Below are positions 14,092-14,102 of a stretch of 14,102 bases of DNA, piece after piece; positions within the stretch are counted from its first letter, which is position 1, and each line of letters starts with the position of its first letter. A program made the position numbers and the translations under genes. The stretch lies in NCBI GenBank assembly GCA_964370225.1, contig CAYJII010000045.1, positions 1 to 14,102 of the forward strand, read 5' to 3'. The stretch is from CAYJII01 sp964370225 (GTDB lineage: Bacteria > Bacillota > Clostridia > Oscillospirales > Ruminococcaceae). A model generated the notes under the pieces. That model had not been told where the DNA came from, searched no databases, and saw nothing but the letters and a program-made list of their open reading frames with translations.

Positions 14092-14102
14092 ATTAGTTAG
14101 AT

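Noticed and set aside
1..14102. CRISPR array, transposon ends or attachment site at the tRNA
   Set aside because: No repeated spacer pattern, no transposase or integrase frame, and no duplicate of the tRNA 3' end was seen in the window.

Overview
The window is low-G+C, gene-dense DNA. It carries strong TTGACA/TATAAT-type promoters, AAAGGAG-type ribosome binding sites and many U-tailed hairpin terminators. With a Smr-less MutS2-type ATPase, an MptD-type ECF transporter, a YobI-type NTPase and a tRNA-Ser, this points to an anaerobic Bacillota, most likely Clostridia. That placement is inference from style and gene families; no marker gene gives a genus. I see no insertion sequences, integrases, CRISPR arrays or rRNA.

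Layout. (1) Positions 1-2596, minus strand: a large KAP/YobI-type membrane P-loop NTPase whose 3' end lies beyond the left edge. (2) 2764-4692, minus: a MutS2-family ATPase with no C-terminal Smr nuclease domain. It is preceded by a leader of about 320 nt holding small ORFs, four hairpins and two intrinsic terminators, the second only about 40 nt before its start codon. (3) 5097-8700, plus: an apparent operon of a TetR regulator, an MptD/Trep_Strep-type ECF substrate-binding subunit, EcfT, and a fused double EcfA ATPase. A perfect 27-bp palindrome over the -10 box is the likely operator. (4) 8703-10309: a divergent pair, a VOC/glyoxalase-fold protein (minus) and a sugar-phosphate isomerase/epimerase-type TIM barrel (plus). 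(5) 10608-11822: a MalY/PatB-type PLP enzyme. (6) 11932-13626: a membrane-anchored diguanylate cyclase with an intact GGDEF motif and a product-inhibition site. (7) 13749-13841: tRNA-Ser(GGA), then several hairpins to the right edge.

How the parts work together. The ECF genes form one dedicated importer (S, T, A1-A2) under probable autorepressor control; the substrate is not visible. The MutS2-like gene and the transporter operon fire from back-to-back promoters in one intergenic region, but their control looks different: transcription attenuation on one side, an operator on the other. The most unusual feature is the MutS2-like leader. MutS2 of Bacillus subtilis acts on collided ribosomes, and an attenuator of the kind seen before ribosome-targeting resistance genes would let a translation problem switch such a factor on. 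That link is a hypothesis.
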